Below are positions 1-5,944 of a DNA stretch of 26,573 nt, one piece after another; positions within the stretch are counted from its first letter, which is position 1, and every line of letters begins with the position of its first letter. The translations under genes were made by a program, and so were the position numbers. The notes below the pieces were generated by a model. The model was not told the origin of the DNA, made no database searches, and worked only from the letters and a program-made list of their open reading frames with translations. The stretch is from a virus: the IMG/VR virus record IMGVR_UViG_3300024980_000044, positions 1 through 26,573 of that record. One strand, written 5' to 3'.

Positions 1-524
1 TCTACCTGGTTGTAGTCCTTTGCTATCCAGTCGTCTGGCGGTATGGGCTGGTTGACGATGTTGCAAAGTCGGCGCAGTTGGTCTTGTAGAATCCGCCGTA
101 CGTAAGCATTTTTCGTATTTACGATTTGTAAGGATATGCTGACGATCTGTTTTGATATGCTTATCTGTTCCTTGATGTCGACCGCGCCGAAGAAACCGGT
201 TCTGCGGATCTCGGGCAGCACGGTTTCGCAAACCCAGTTAGCGAACTCTTTGGCCTTGGGTTTATTAGAGCGAAAGATGAGGTGATAAAGGCCGGCTTCG
301 TTGATGAAATAGGCCTCTCTTTCGCCTTGAATGGTGATAAGTTTCATCACCATTAACCAGTTGTAAGGCATGTTTTCAAGCGTCGCACTTGACCAAGAAA
401 TGTCGAGTGCCGCACAAACATCTTTGGCACAGAACCAGACTTCGCTATTTTCATCAGTGGCGGTGCGGATGTCCAGATCGGCAAACTGGAACGGGTTGGC
501 CAGGGTTTTAAGTTGATGCTCCAT
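1..524 (-). CDS. BRO-N domain phage antirepressor (3' end outside window)
   Basis: The minus-strand frame starts at ATG 524 and stays open to the window edge (174 codons), so the C-terminus is missing. The N-terminal ~110 residues look like a BRO-N/Bro family domain. Its features are WFCAKDVCAALDIS near residues 35-48, then MKLITIQGEREAYFINEAGLY, then a FRSNKPKAKEFANWVCETVLPEIRRTG block, the usual signature of prophage antirepressors. Family knowledge: such proteins bind DNA or phage repressors and help induce the prophage. A strong Shine-Dalgarno (GGGAGG, minus strand, 6 nt before ATG) lies inside the preceding 47-codon ORF, and that ORF's TGA is one base from this ATG, so translation is probably coupled. 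The upstream leader has a C4-like RNA, as in the P1 ant operon. I cannot say which C-terminal domain (for example KilAC) it carries. Confidence 0.85.
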   Translation of the reverse strand, partial: MEHQLKTLANPFQFADLDIRTATDENSEVWFCAKDVCAALDISWSSATLENMPYNWLMVMKLITIQGEREAYFINEAGLYHLIFRSNKPKAKEFANWVCETVLPEIRRTGFFGAVDIKEQISISKQIVSISLQIVNTKNAYVRRILQDQLRRLCNIVNQPIPPDDWIAKDYNQV

Positions 525-525
525 G

Positions 526-669
526 TCACACCTCCCGGAACAGGGCAGGTTGCGACATAACCGCGCGCGTAACACGGACAGCGCGTTGATAACGGATTTG
601 AAACAGGCGGATTTGGATTTTATGGCGTGCCGGCGCTACGGACAGCAGCCAGGTTAATAGCTTGTTCAT
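526..669 (-). CDS. 47-aa icd-like leader ORF coupled to the antirepressor
   Basis: A short minus-strand ORF begins at ATG 669 (MNKLLTWLLSVAPARHK...) and ends at TGA 526-528, one base before the antirepressor ATG. It has a good Shine-Dalgarno (GAGGAG, 676-681). The product is basic, with many Arg residues, and has a short hydrophobic N-terminus; I do not recognise a domain. Its place matches icd in phage P1, a small cell-division-inhibitor ORF whose translation is needed for translation of ant and which is the direct target of C4 RNA. Here the RBS region likewise complements two boxes in the upstream C4-like RNA. The coding call rests on RBS, spacing and coupling, not on homology; it could be only a translated leader without a protein function. 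Confidence 0.6.
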   Translation of the reverse strand: MNKLLTWLLSVAPARHKIQIRLFQIRYQRAVRVTRAVMSQPALFREV

Positions 670-675
670 GGGTTA

Positions 676-702
676 CTCCTCTGTGATTAAAGAGACCGCC
701 AC
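676..702 (-). promoter_or_regulatory. RBS region with the two C4 target boxes
   Basis: The minus-strand segment upstream of ATG 669 holds GUGGCGG (696-702) and CACAGAG (679-685), the latter running into the GAGGAG Shine-Dalgarno. Each is a 7-nt perfect complement of a box in the C4-like RNA 45-70 nt upstream. Pairing would mask the ribosome binding site and, through coupling, silence the antirepressor. Confidence 0.65.
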
Positions 703-714
703 TTGCTTGGAAAG

Positions 715-800
715 ATTGGGTGGCGGACTGACTCAGGTTTCCAGTACCGCCACAGAGAGCGGCCCGCCCGAAGGCGGCCCAAGCCAGCCCACCATAATGC
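715..800 (-). ncRNA. c4: C4-like antisense RNA controlling the icd-like/antirepressor operon
   Basis: On the minus strand this leader segment folds into two hairpins. One has GGCC-GCC paired with GGC-GGCC around a UUCG tetraloop (761-780). The other has GUGGCGG (747-753) paired with CCGCCAC (720-726), extended by an inner ACUG/CAGU. Two boxes complement the mRNA just upstream of the 47-codon ORF: CUCUGUG (751-757) pairs with CACAGAG at 679-685, which overlaps the Shine-Dalgarno, and CCGCCAC (720-726) pairs with GUGGCGG at 696-702. The box order permits both pairings at once. This is the layout of C4 RNA in phages P1/P7 and of the related P4 CI RNA. One frame through it also reads like the Ash-type peptide (MVGWLGPPSGGPLSV), a sequence I associate with such loci. 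The ends are approximate. Confidence 0.75.
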
Positions 801-843
801 AAATGTTACCGAAACGGATTTCGGGCACATGAAAAACGATAGG

Positions 844-869
844 CAAAAAAATAGCGCATTCGATGCGCT
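844..869 (-). terminator. Intrinsic terminator/attenuator in antirepressor leader
   Basis: On the minus strand a perfect 7-bp hairpin (AGCGCAT, loop CGA, ATGCGCT; 853-869) is followed at once by A and seven Ts. This is a classic Rho-independent terminator lying between the leader promoter and the C4-like RNA. It would make antirepressor expression depend on readthrough, as leader termination does in P4 immunity. Confidence 0.6.
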
Positions 870-898
870 GGCATCTCTGTATTAAGCGGGCTGGAAAT

Positions 899-927
899 CC
901 CGACTCTCGTTTTTTGCGAGAGTGGGG
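899..927 (-). other. Inverted repeat at leader start (operator or 5' hairpin)
   Basis: Arms CCCGACTCTCG and CGAGAGTGGGG (plus strand) pair over 11 bp with one mismatch around a TTTTTTG spacer. It lies just downstream of the predicted minus-strand promoter, so it could be a repressor operator or a 5' RNA hairpin. There is no U-tract of the kind needed for a normal terminator. Confidence 0.4.
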
Positions 928-929
928 TT

Positions 930-958
930 AGATTAGAAGTAAATTTTTTATTTGTCAA
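930..958 (-). promoter_or_regulatory. Putative promoter of C4/icd-like/antirepressor leader
   Basis: On the minus strand a perfect -35 box TTGACA (953-958) is 17 bp from TAATCT (930-935), a weaker -10. Transcription would start near 923 and run left through the hairpins, the C4-like RNA and the antirepressor. The -35 box reaches the region just before the divergent abortive-infection gene, so the two transcription units share control DNA. Confidence 0.45.
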
Positions 959-970
959 ATGAAGGTAATT

Positions 971-2059
971 ATGAGCGTCCCATTCGCATGTTATGTTTTT
1001 GTTTTGATAGCTATTGCGAGCGTCATCGTTTTTTTTGCTAAAAAATCAGGCAACCTTAGCCAGAAAATTGAGTTGATTACTCCTACAAAATTAGCTGAAT
1101 ATTTTCTTTGGATGGCCCTTGTCATTTTTCTGATCATGGCAGGTGTATTGGGACGCTATTTAACGCACTTTAATGGTGGGCTTAGTGGAGGGGGAAAGGG
1201 TGATTGGGGGACATTTGGTGACTATCTTGGCGGGACTTTAAATCCAATCTTGAGCTTTTTAAGTCTTATAGCCTTGTTAACTACCATAGTTTTACAGAGC
1301 AAAGAGCTGGAGTTGACACGAAACGAGCTTCAATTAACGCGAGATGAACTTGAACGTAGCGCGTCTGCCCAGGTAGAAACAAAAGAAGTTCTTGATAAAC
1401 AATCAGCAACTTTAGCAAGGCAACAGTTCGAAAGCACTTTTTTCTCGCTGCTTGATCAGCACAATAAAGCGCTTGACCAAATTACAGATAATAATATTCT
1501 CGGACAGATAAACAGTGCAGACGAGGAGAGTGTGCTTCATGATGCAAAATATCCTCCTAACGCTCCAATAGCAGCCATTAAGTTTATTTATCTTTATGTA
1601 TTAGGAGACCACAGATATCGTTCGAAGAGTTTAGTGTCCGCAAAACGGATACTTGAATCGTACAATTCACATTGTGGCCATTACTTCAGAGTTCTTTACC
1701 AACTGTTAAAGTTCATAGCCATAAACGTCCCTGGAGGCACAATCGGCCCAGATTTTACGGCGAAAAAAATTCAAAATGAAAAACTGTCCGACGATGAAAA
1801 AATGTATACCAATATTGTTCGTTCATTTCTTGGTTATGAAATTACTCAATTATTGTCGATCAATTGTTATTGTACGGACGAGAATGATACGTATTGGAAA
1901 TATAGGCTCTTAATCGAAAGATATGCATTTCTTGAGCATATGCCTTTGGAGGTAAATGGTTTTGGAACTCACAAAGTTCTTGAGGAAGTAGCTGAACGTT
2001 ATAAAGGATCGGCATTTGGCAATAGTAACTTCACAAAAAAACAAGTAGGATTGGTCTGA
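971..2059 (+). CDS. putAbiC-type abortive infection membrane protein
   Basis: The 362-residue protein starts at ATG 971, chosen because GAAGG lies 5 nt upstream; an in-frame ATG at 959 has no RBS. Two N-terminal membrane segments (about 5-22 and 44-61) are followed by WGTFGDYLGGTLNP (79-92), a third hydrophobic stretch (94-108) and a long charged coiled coil (109-160) leading to RQQFESTFFSLLDQHN. That order is characteristic of the putative phage abortive infection family (Pfam putAbiC). The C-terminal ~200 residues are presumably cytosolic and of unknown activity. Family knowledge suggests phage exclusion by host dormancy or death; the mechanism is not known. It reads away from the antirepressor leader and precedes the kinase/nuclease block by 150 bp. 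Base composition is AT-rich compared with the phage late genes, in keeping with transfer. Confidence 0.85.
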   Translation: MSVPFACYVFVLIAIASVIVFFAKKSGNLSQKIELITPTKLAEYFLWMALVIFLIMAGVLGRYLTHFNGGLSGGGKGDWGTFGDYLGGTLNPILSFLSLIALLTTIVLQSKELELTRNELQLTRDELERSASAQVETKEVLDKQSATLARQQFESTFFSLLDQHNKALDQITDNNILGQINSADEESVLHDAKYPPNAPIAAIKFIYLYVLGDHRYRSKSLVSAKRILESYNSHCGHYFRVLYQLLKFIAINVPGGTIGPDFTAKKIQNEKLSDDEKMYTNIVRSFLGYEITQLLSINCYCTDENDTYWKYRLLIERYAFLEHMPLEVNGFGTHKVLEEVAERYKGSAFGNSNFTKKQVGLV

Positions 2060-2172
2060 GATACAAAGTCCAACCTATGCTAAATATTCTGGAAAAAAAG
2101 GTGTACGACTTGTGTATTTGGCTTTTCCATTTGGTTTAAGGATAATTTGTTCAATTATGAGTTTTTGAAGTG

Positions 2173-2191
2173 TTTCGTTTATAAAACGAAA
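2173..2191. promoter_or_regulatory. Perfect 8-bp palindrome upstream of nuclease/kinase operon (operator candidate)
   Basis: TTTCGTTT-ATA-AAACGAAA is a perfect inverted repeat with a 3-bp centre. It lies 20-75 bp before any possible start of the next gene, inside AT-rich promoter-like DNA. It is a plausible operator, perhaps for the winged-helix protein encoded next. The rest of 2060-2210 has no gene that I can see. Confidence 0.4.
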
Positions 2192-2210
2192 AATAATGTT
2201 GATTTAAATC

Positions 2211-2954
2211 TTGTTGTACGAGAGCAAAAATGTGTCAAATGTGATAATGATCAATGCCAATAAAGTAGATATTGGCTTAAAGAATAGGGCGACCCGTAAA
2301 GGTCCAGAGCTTGAAATGGTGTATCAGTTTATTGATATAACTACACAAGCGTTTAAACGGAAAAAAAACAAATTGGCTGTTTTTATTGAGCCAATGGTTG
2401 ATACAGCTTACCCAGATATTGTTTTTGCCGAATATGACCCTAGTTGTCTAGATAATTGGAATGATTTACGGAATCATATTGAAATTACGGATATGAAAAT
2501 ATTTGAAAATATAAGAGCTATGAAAGGCGAGAACGCATTATCAATAAGTGAAAGAACCCACTTTAGTTATAAAACGATTTTACAGTCTATAGAGCGACTG
2601 TGCGATGCAGGCCTGATTGAACGTAAAAATGGCAAATGGATATCTAAGCCTTTGAGAGAAATCTATAGCATTAAACGTCTCATATCTGTCGAAGCCAAAA
2701 TAGGGCAGTGGAATACCTTATTAAATCAGGCCGATGCAAATAAATGGTTCGCATCTGAATCATACGCTTTATCACCTGTCAAAAAGCCGAAGGAGGTTAC
2801 GATACAGCGCTTTAAAGATTTTGGTATAGGGCTATATAGTTTCAATGATGGCGAAGTAGTTGAGGTTAATAAGGCAGAAAAGCAAAAACTACCCACTAGT
2901 TATATGTCGTGGATGTTCAATGAGTGGGTTGGACGTTATGAAACTCAATATTAA
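2211..2954 (+). CDS. PD-(D/E)XK-like nuclease with inserted winged helix
   Basis: The protein has up to 247 residues. The start is uncertain: TTG 2211 is the longest, GTG 2232 has GAGAG 7 nt before it, and ATG 2247 has no clear RBS. Numbered from 2211, an acidic pattern E60...PDIVF with D69, then E161-A-K163 inside SVEAKIGQW, followed by a Gln-Ala helix and a SYAL strand, fits a PD-(D/E)XK nuclease core. Between these lies a winged-helix-like segment (about 93-150: ALSISERTHFSYKTILQSIERLCDAGLIERKNGKW). I infer a DNA-binding nuclease or nuclease-like sensor/effector; it could instead be a transcription regulator with a dead nuclease fold. The stop overlaps the strong Shine-Dalgarno of the kinase gene, so the two are co-transcribed. 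No named family comes to mind. Confidence 0.6.
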   Translation: MLYESKNVSNVIMINANKVDIGLKNRATRKGPELEMVYQFIDITTQAFKRKKNKLAVFIEPMVDTAYPDIVFAEYDPSCLDNWNDLRNHIEITDMKIFENIRAMKGENALSISERTHFSYKTILQSIERLCDAGLIERKNGKWISKPLREIYSIKRLISVEAKIGQWNTLLNQADANKWFASESYALSPVKKPKEVTIQRFKDFGIGLYSFNDGEVVEVNKAEKQKLPTSYMSWMFNEWVGRYETQY

Positions 2955-2963
2955 GGAGGCTGT

Positions 2964-3797
2964 TTGAATTTAGCATGTTTTGAACAATTAGGTCTAAGTG
3001 ATCTAGTTGAATTAAAATCCACAGGTCAAAAAACTGTTTACACTGGAATTTCTTCTGAATATGACAAAGTAGTACTTAAGATTGTAAAACCTGGACAAAA
3101 TATTGAGCGTATAAAACGCGAAATTGAAATTGTTAAAGAATGCCGAGGCTTTAATACTTCTATTATTCACGACAATAATGTCATTAGTCAGGATGGGCAA
3201 GAATATTTTTATATTATTGAGTCATTTATTGATGGAGTCACCCTAAAAGAGCATATGACTCAACATGGAAAACTGGATTATGATGAAGTATGTAAGTTTC
3301 TAAATGCAATGTTAAATATTCTTCAAATCTTAGAACAGCGACGTTTAGTACATAGAGATATAAAACCCGATAATATTATAAGAACTACAAATGGTGAATA
3401 TTTTCTTATTGATTTTGGTATTGCCAGAGATTTAACAAAAGAATCATTGACGGACACCAATAACCGTTTTGGTCCACATACAGTTGGGTATGCTCCAATT
3501 GAGCAAATAAACAATGAAAAAAAACATATTGATAGCCGAGTCGACATTTACTCAGTAGGTCTTATAGCTTATGAGATGCTTATGGGGTTCAATCCCTTTT
3601 TAGAGGGATGTGAACATATCGCTCAAGTGTTTAGGAAAGTTGAAAAGGGTTCTTATCCTCTTTTAGAAAATAACAAGAATTATGAAGAGGTTAATACATT
3701 TATATATGCTTGCATGAATAAGTTTAGAAGTAGAAGACCAGCAACAGCGCAAGAAGCATATAAATGGTTTGAAGAAATTTACAAGCAACTGATTTAA
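2964..3797 (+). CDS. Soluble eukaryotic-type Ser/Thr protein kinase
   Basis: The 277-residue protein is almost only a kinase domain, with no membrane segment or sensor domain. All the main motifs are present: the VAIK-type lysine in VVLKIV (K39), the helix-C glutamate (E53), the catalytic loop HRDIKPDN (130-137, D132), DFG (150-152), a TVGYAPIEQ activation-segment end, and DIYSVGLIAYEML. It should be active and phosphorylate Ser/Thr. The start is TTG 2964, set by AAGGAGG at 2953-2959, which overlaps the preceding stop. It sits between the nuclease-like gene and the TIM-barrel gene, with a PP2C phosphatase gene converging from the other side. That pairing suggests a reversible phosphorylation switch acting on the neighbours. 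The substrates are unknown. Confidence 0.9.
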   Translation: MNLACFEQLGLSDLVELKSTGQKTVYTGISSEYDKVVLKIVKPGQNIERIKREIEIVKECRGFNTSIIHDNNVISQDGQEYFYIIESFIDGVTLKEHMTQHGKLDYDEVCKFLNAMLNILQILEQRRLVHRDIKPDNIIRTTNGEYFLIDFGIARDLTKESLTDTNNRFGPHTVGYAPIEQINNEKKHIDSRVDIYSVGLIAYEMLMGFNPFLEGCEHIAQVFRKVEKGSYPLLENNKNYEEVNTFIYACMNKFRSRRPATAQEAYKWFEEIYKQLI

Positions 3798-3807
3798 GGG
3801 GTTAATC

Positions 3808-4989
3808 ATGGACTTATATTTACAATTTGGGCATGGAATGATGGAGCATTGTCGCCATCTTATTTCTAAATGGGGAGAGGGTACCGTTATATTAAGTCCC
3901 CGTGATTTAAAAAGTGAACAACTTGCATCATTTTCCAAAGAATTATTAAAGATAAATGGAAAAACTCTTTTTGATCCTCAGTATTACAATCCAAGAGCTG
4001 ATCATAAGAAGCTAACTGAGCATGAACATTGGTTTGATTCATTTGATACAACTGTGCTATCTGATATTAATCTGATTGTGAATAAATTCGAAGCTATTAA
4101 AGATGCAAACAATCATTCAAATACATATGCTTACATTATTCCCTCAATCATGTGTGATGTCGTCGATAAAATATGGATTGATATCCAAGAGGTTTTCTTG
4201 GAGGCCGCAGCTAGGGTATTTAACGATAAAGAAAAATATTTAACTATCGCTCTAACAAAAGAGTTTCTGTTAGATGATGTTAGTGTTGAAAAACTGGTCG
4301 AGGTTACTGCTGAGTGGGAGATTGATGGCTTTTATATTGTACCCGAGGGCGGGTATCTAATTGAAGAGGCAGATTGGTTAGCTAATTTAGCACTATTGGT
4401 TGCAGGTCTTAAGTTTCAAAATAGAAAGGTGATTGTTGGATACAGCAATCATCAGATGCTGTTTTTGGCTTGTGCAAAAGCCGATGCAATCGCTTCTGGT
4501 TCATTTTTAAATGTCCGTTGTTTTAATGCTGGAAAATTCAATAATGCTGCTGAAGACTCGATAAGTAGAAGATCAATTTGGTATTACTGCCCTCAGGCTC
4601 TCTCAGAATACAGACTTCGAGCTCTTGATGCTGCTAAGAAAGAAGGGGTATTAGATGATTTGAAACCATATGGACAGACAAATGAATATATAAAAGCGCT
4701 GTTTTCTACAGTAAAACCTTCGGTATCTGGTTTCAATGAAAGTCTGGCATTTCGACATTATCTAAGTGAGTTAAAACATCAATGTAACATATCAACGAAA
4801 AGCACTTTTCAAGATACAATCAATTTCCATCGAGAGCTTATAGACAATGGCCTTGAGTTTATCCGAATAATGAAAAATAACGGAGTGCGTGAGTCAGGAC
4901 GTAGTTTTGAAAGTATTGCTGATTATAACTATGATGCCTTGAGAACACTTGAGCGTGAGATTGGTGGCCTACTAAGAAGGAACTGGTAA
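3808..4989 (+). CDS. TIM-barrel-like protein of unknown function in kinase/phosphatase module
   Basis: The 393-residue protein starts at ATG 3808 with AAGGGG upstream, 10 bp after the kinase stop. It has no signal peptide or membrane segment. Alternating strand/helix blocks, with strands such as YLTIALTKEFLL, IDGFYIVPEGG, KVIVGYS and ADAIASGSFLNVR, suggest a (beta/alpha)8 barrel. Conserved-looking spots include FGHGMM and LSPRDL near the N-terminus, FDPQYYNPR (~56-64) and SIWYYCPQALSEYR. The fold reminded me of tRNA-guanine transglycosylase-like barrels, but I see no TGT catalytic or zinc motif, so I do not assign that activity. The genes around it suggest an effector or sensor controlled by phosphorylation. 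Its TAA is directly followed by the stop of the opposite-strand phosphatase gene. Confidence 0.55.
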   Translation: MDLYLQFGHGMMEHCRHLISKWGEGTVILSPRDLKSEQLASFSKELLKINGKTLFDPQYYNPRADHKKLTEHEHWFDSFDTTVLSDINLIVNKFEAIKDANNHSNTYAYIIPSIMCDVVDKIWIDIQEVFLEAAARVFNDKEKYLTIALTKEFLLDDVSVEKLVEVTAEWEIDGFYIVPEGGYLIEEADWLANLALLVAGLKFQNRKVIVGYSNHQMLFLACAKADAIASGSFLNVRCFNAGKFNNAAEDSISRRSIWYYCPQALSEYRLRALDAAKKEGVLDDLKPYGQTNEYIKALFSTVKPSVSGFNESLAFRHYLSELKHQCNISTKSTFQDTINFHRELIDNGLEFIRIMKNNGVRESGRSFESIADYNYDALRTLEREIGGLLRRNW

Positions 4990-5718
4990 TTACATATATC
5001 TGACAGCTAGAGCAGTTAAATCGTCGTTAGAGCCATTAATTATCGCCTTATTAATTAAAGCGTTAACGTTTTTCTCAATGTTGTCAGACTTCCTTAATAT
5101 TATTTCCATTTCTTCTTTTTTTAGATAATCGTGAATGCCGTCAGAAGTTAAAATTAATTTTTCACCAGGCTCAAATACATTTCTGTATGTATCAATATGA
5201 ATCTCATTTTTGCCACCTAGTGACTGCGTAATAATGTGCTTTTTTGGATGGCTGTATCTCATCGATTCTCCAATTGCGCCTGAATCAATAAGATTTTGGA
5301 CATAAGTATGGTCATTTGTAAGTTGCACAAAATTTCGTTTGGTTAGCTTATAGGCTCTGGTGTCACCTAAGTGATAGATTGTGATGAACTCATCATTTGA
5401 CATTACAATTGTGAATACAGTTAAAGCCTTGAACTCAAATTCTTTGCCTAAGTATGCATGTGCATTATTAATTATATTTAGTATAAGTGCATGTGTTAGC
5501 TGATTTTTATGTTTTGAAATTTGTTCTAATAGATATCTAGCTGCTAAGTCGCCGCTGGTAGCGCTTCCAAGACCATCTGCAACACCAATCACAAAAAACT
5601 TTTTATTAGACTGTGCCTTATATGAACCATTTTGAACTGTAAAGCCGTTTATTAGAAAGCAGTCATCGTTTTTTTGATTTTTTGTACCTTTTTTTGTTTG
5701 AGCATAAAAGTGATACAT
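4990..5718 (-). CDS. PP2C-family Ser/Thr protein phosphatase
   Basis: The 242-residue protein starts at ATG 5718, with GGGGA 8 nt upstream; an in-frame TTG at 5733 is less likely. The PP2C metal-site motifs are all there: KNDD (16-19), VADGLGS (46-52), GDTRAYKL, ITQSLGG, LTSDGIHDYL (D193) and SNDDLT (230-235). It should be an active Mn/Mg-dependent phosphatase. It converges on the TIM-barrel gene with no intergenic bases and is AT-rich like the three plus-strand genes, so I group it with them. The likely role is to undo the kinase's phosphorylation, keeping the module off or resetting it. Its promoter must lie in 5719-5944, a gap that also holds a hairpin repeat and the start region of the next plus-strand gene. 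Confidence 0.9.
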   Translation of the reverse strand: MYHFYAQTKKGTKNQKNDDCFLINGFTVQNGSYKAQSNKKFFVIGVADGLGSATSGDLAARYLLEQISKHKNQLTHALILNIINNAHAYLGKEFEFKALTVFTIVMSNDEFITIYHLGDTRAYKLTKRNFVQLTNDHTYVQNLIDSGAIGESMRYSHPKKHIITQSLGGKNEIHIDTYRNVFEPGEKLILTSDGIHDYLKKEEMEIILRKSDNIEKNVNALINKAIINGSNDDLTALAVRYM

Positions 5719-5856
5719 AGAGATGGTCCCCAAAATTGAACTGTGGTCTCATACGTCGATAACTCAGCTATTGTAATCTTATTCGAAAACAATATTGCTT
5801 TAAACTTATATCTGCTTAGATTTTTTTAACTCGTATGTCTGGCTAAGCCGTAGTGC

Positions 5857-5890
5857 GTAGGTTGGGCTGAGGTTCGAAGCCCAACACTAC
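5857..5890. repeat. Hairpin dispersed repeat, copy 1
   Basis: Arms GTTGGGCT (5861-5868) and AGCCCAAC (5878-5885) flank GAGGTTCGA. The same element, with a degenerate left arm, occurs at 7405-7434, so the two membrane-protein genes lie between two copies. This type of GTTGGGCT/AGCCCAAC hairpin occurs dispersed in many bacterial genomes. Confidence 0.7.
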
Positions 5891-5898
5891 AGATAATT

Positions 5899-5925
5899 TT
5901 GACATCACAACGTTAATTTTAAATT
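5899..5925 (+). promoter_or_regulatory. Possible promoter for the membrane-protein pair
   Basis: A perfect TTGACA (5899-5904) is followed 15 bp later by TAAATT (5920-5925). The spacing is short for sigma-70, so this is a weak call. It lies 20 bp before ATG 5945. Confidence 0.3.
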
Positions 5926-5944
5926 TTGTATCAGAGACAACACC

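Noticed and set aside
620-802. 60-codon minus-strand frame through the leader (MHYGGLAWAAFGR...)
   Set aside because: It runs through the C4-like RNA and ends inside the icd-like ORF, in another frame. The conserved features here are RNA stems and pairing boxes, and there is no RBS; best explained as chance or Ash-type over-annotation.
3808-4989. DpdA/TGT-type DNA or tRNA transglycosylase
   Set aside because: Only a general barrel impression; no TGT aspartates or zinc-binding cysteines were found and no other dpd or queuosine genes are nearby.
2964-5733. TerY-P triad or BREX pglW system
   Set aside because: There is no VWA-domain TerY, no PglZ or BrxC-type ATPase, and the kinase is a short single-domain enzyme.
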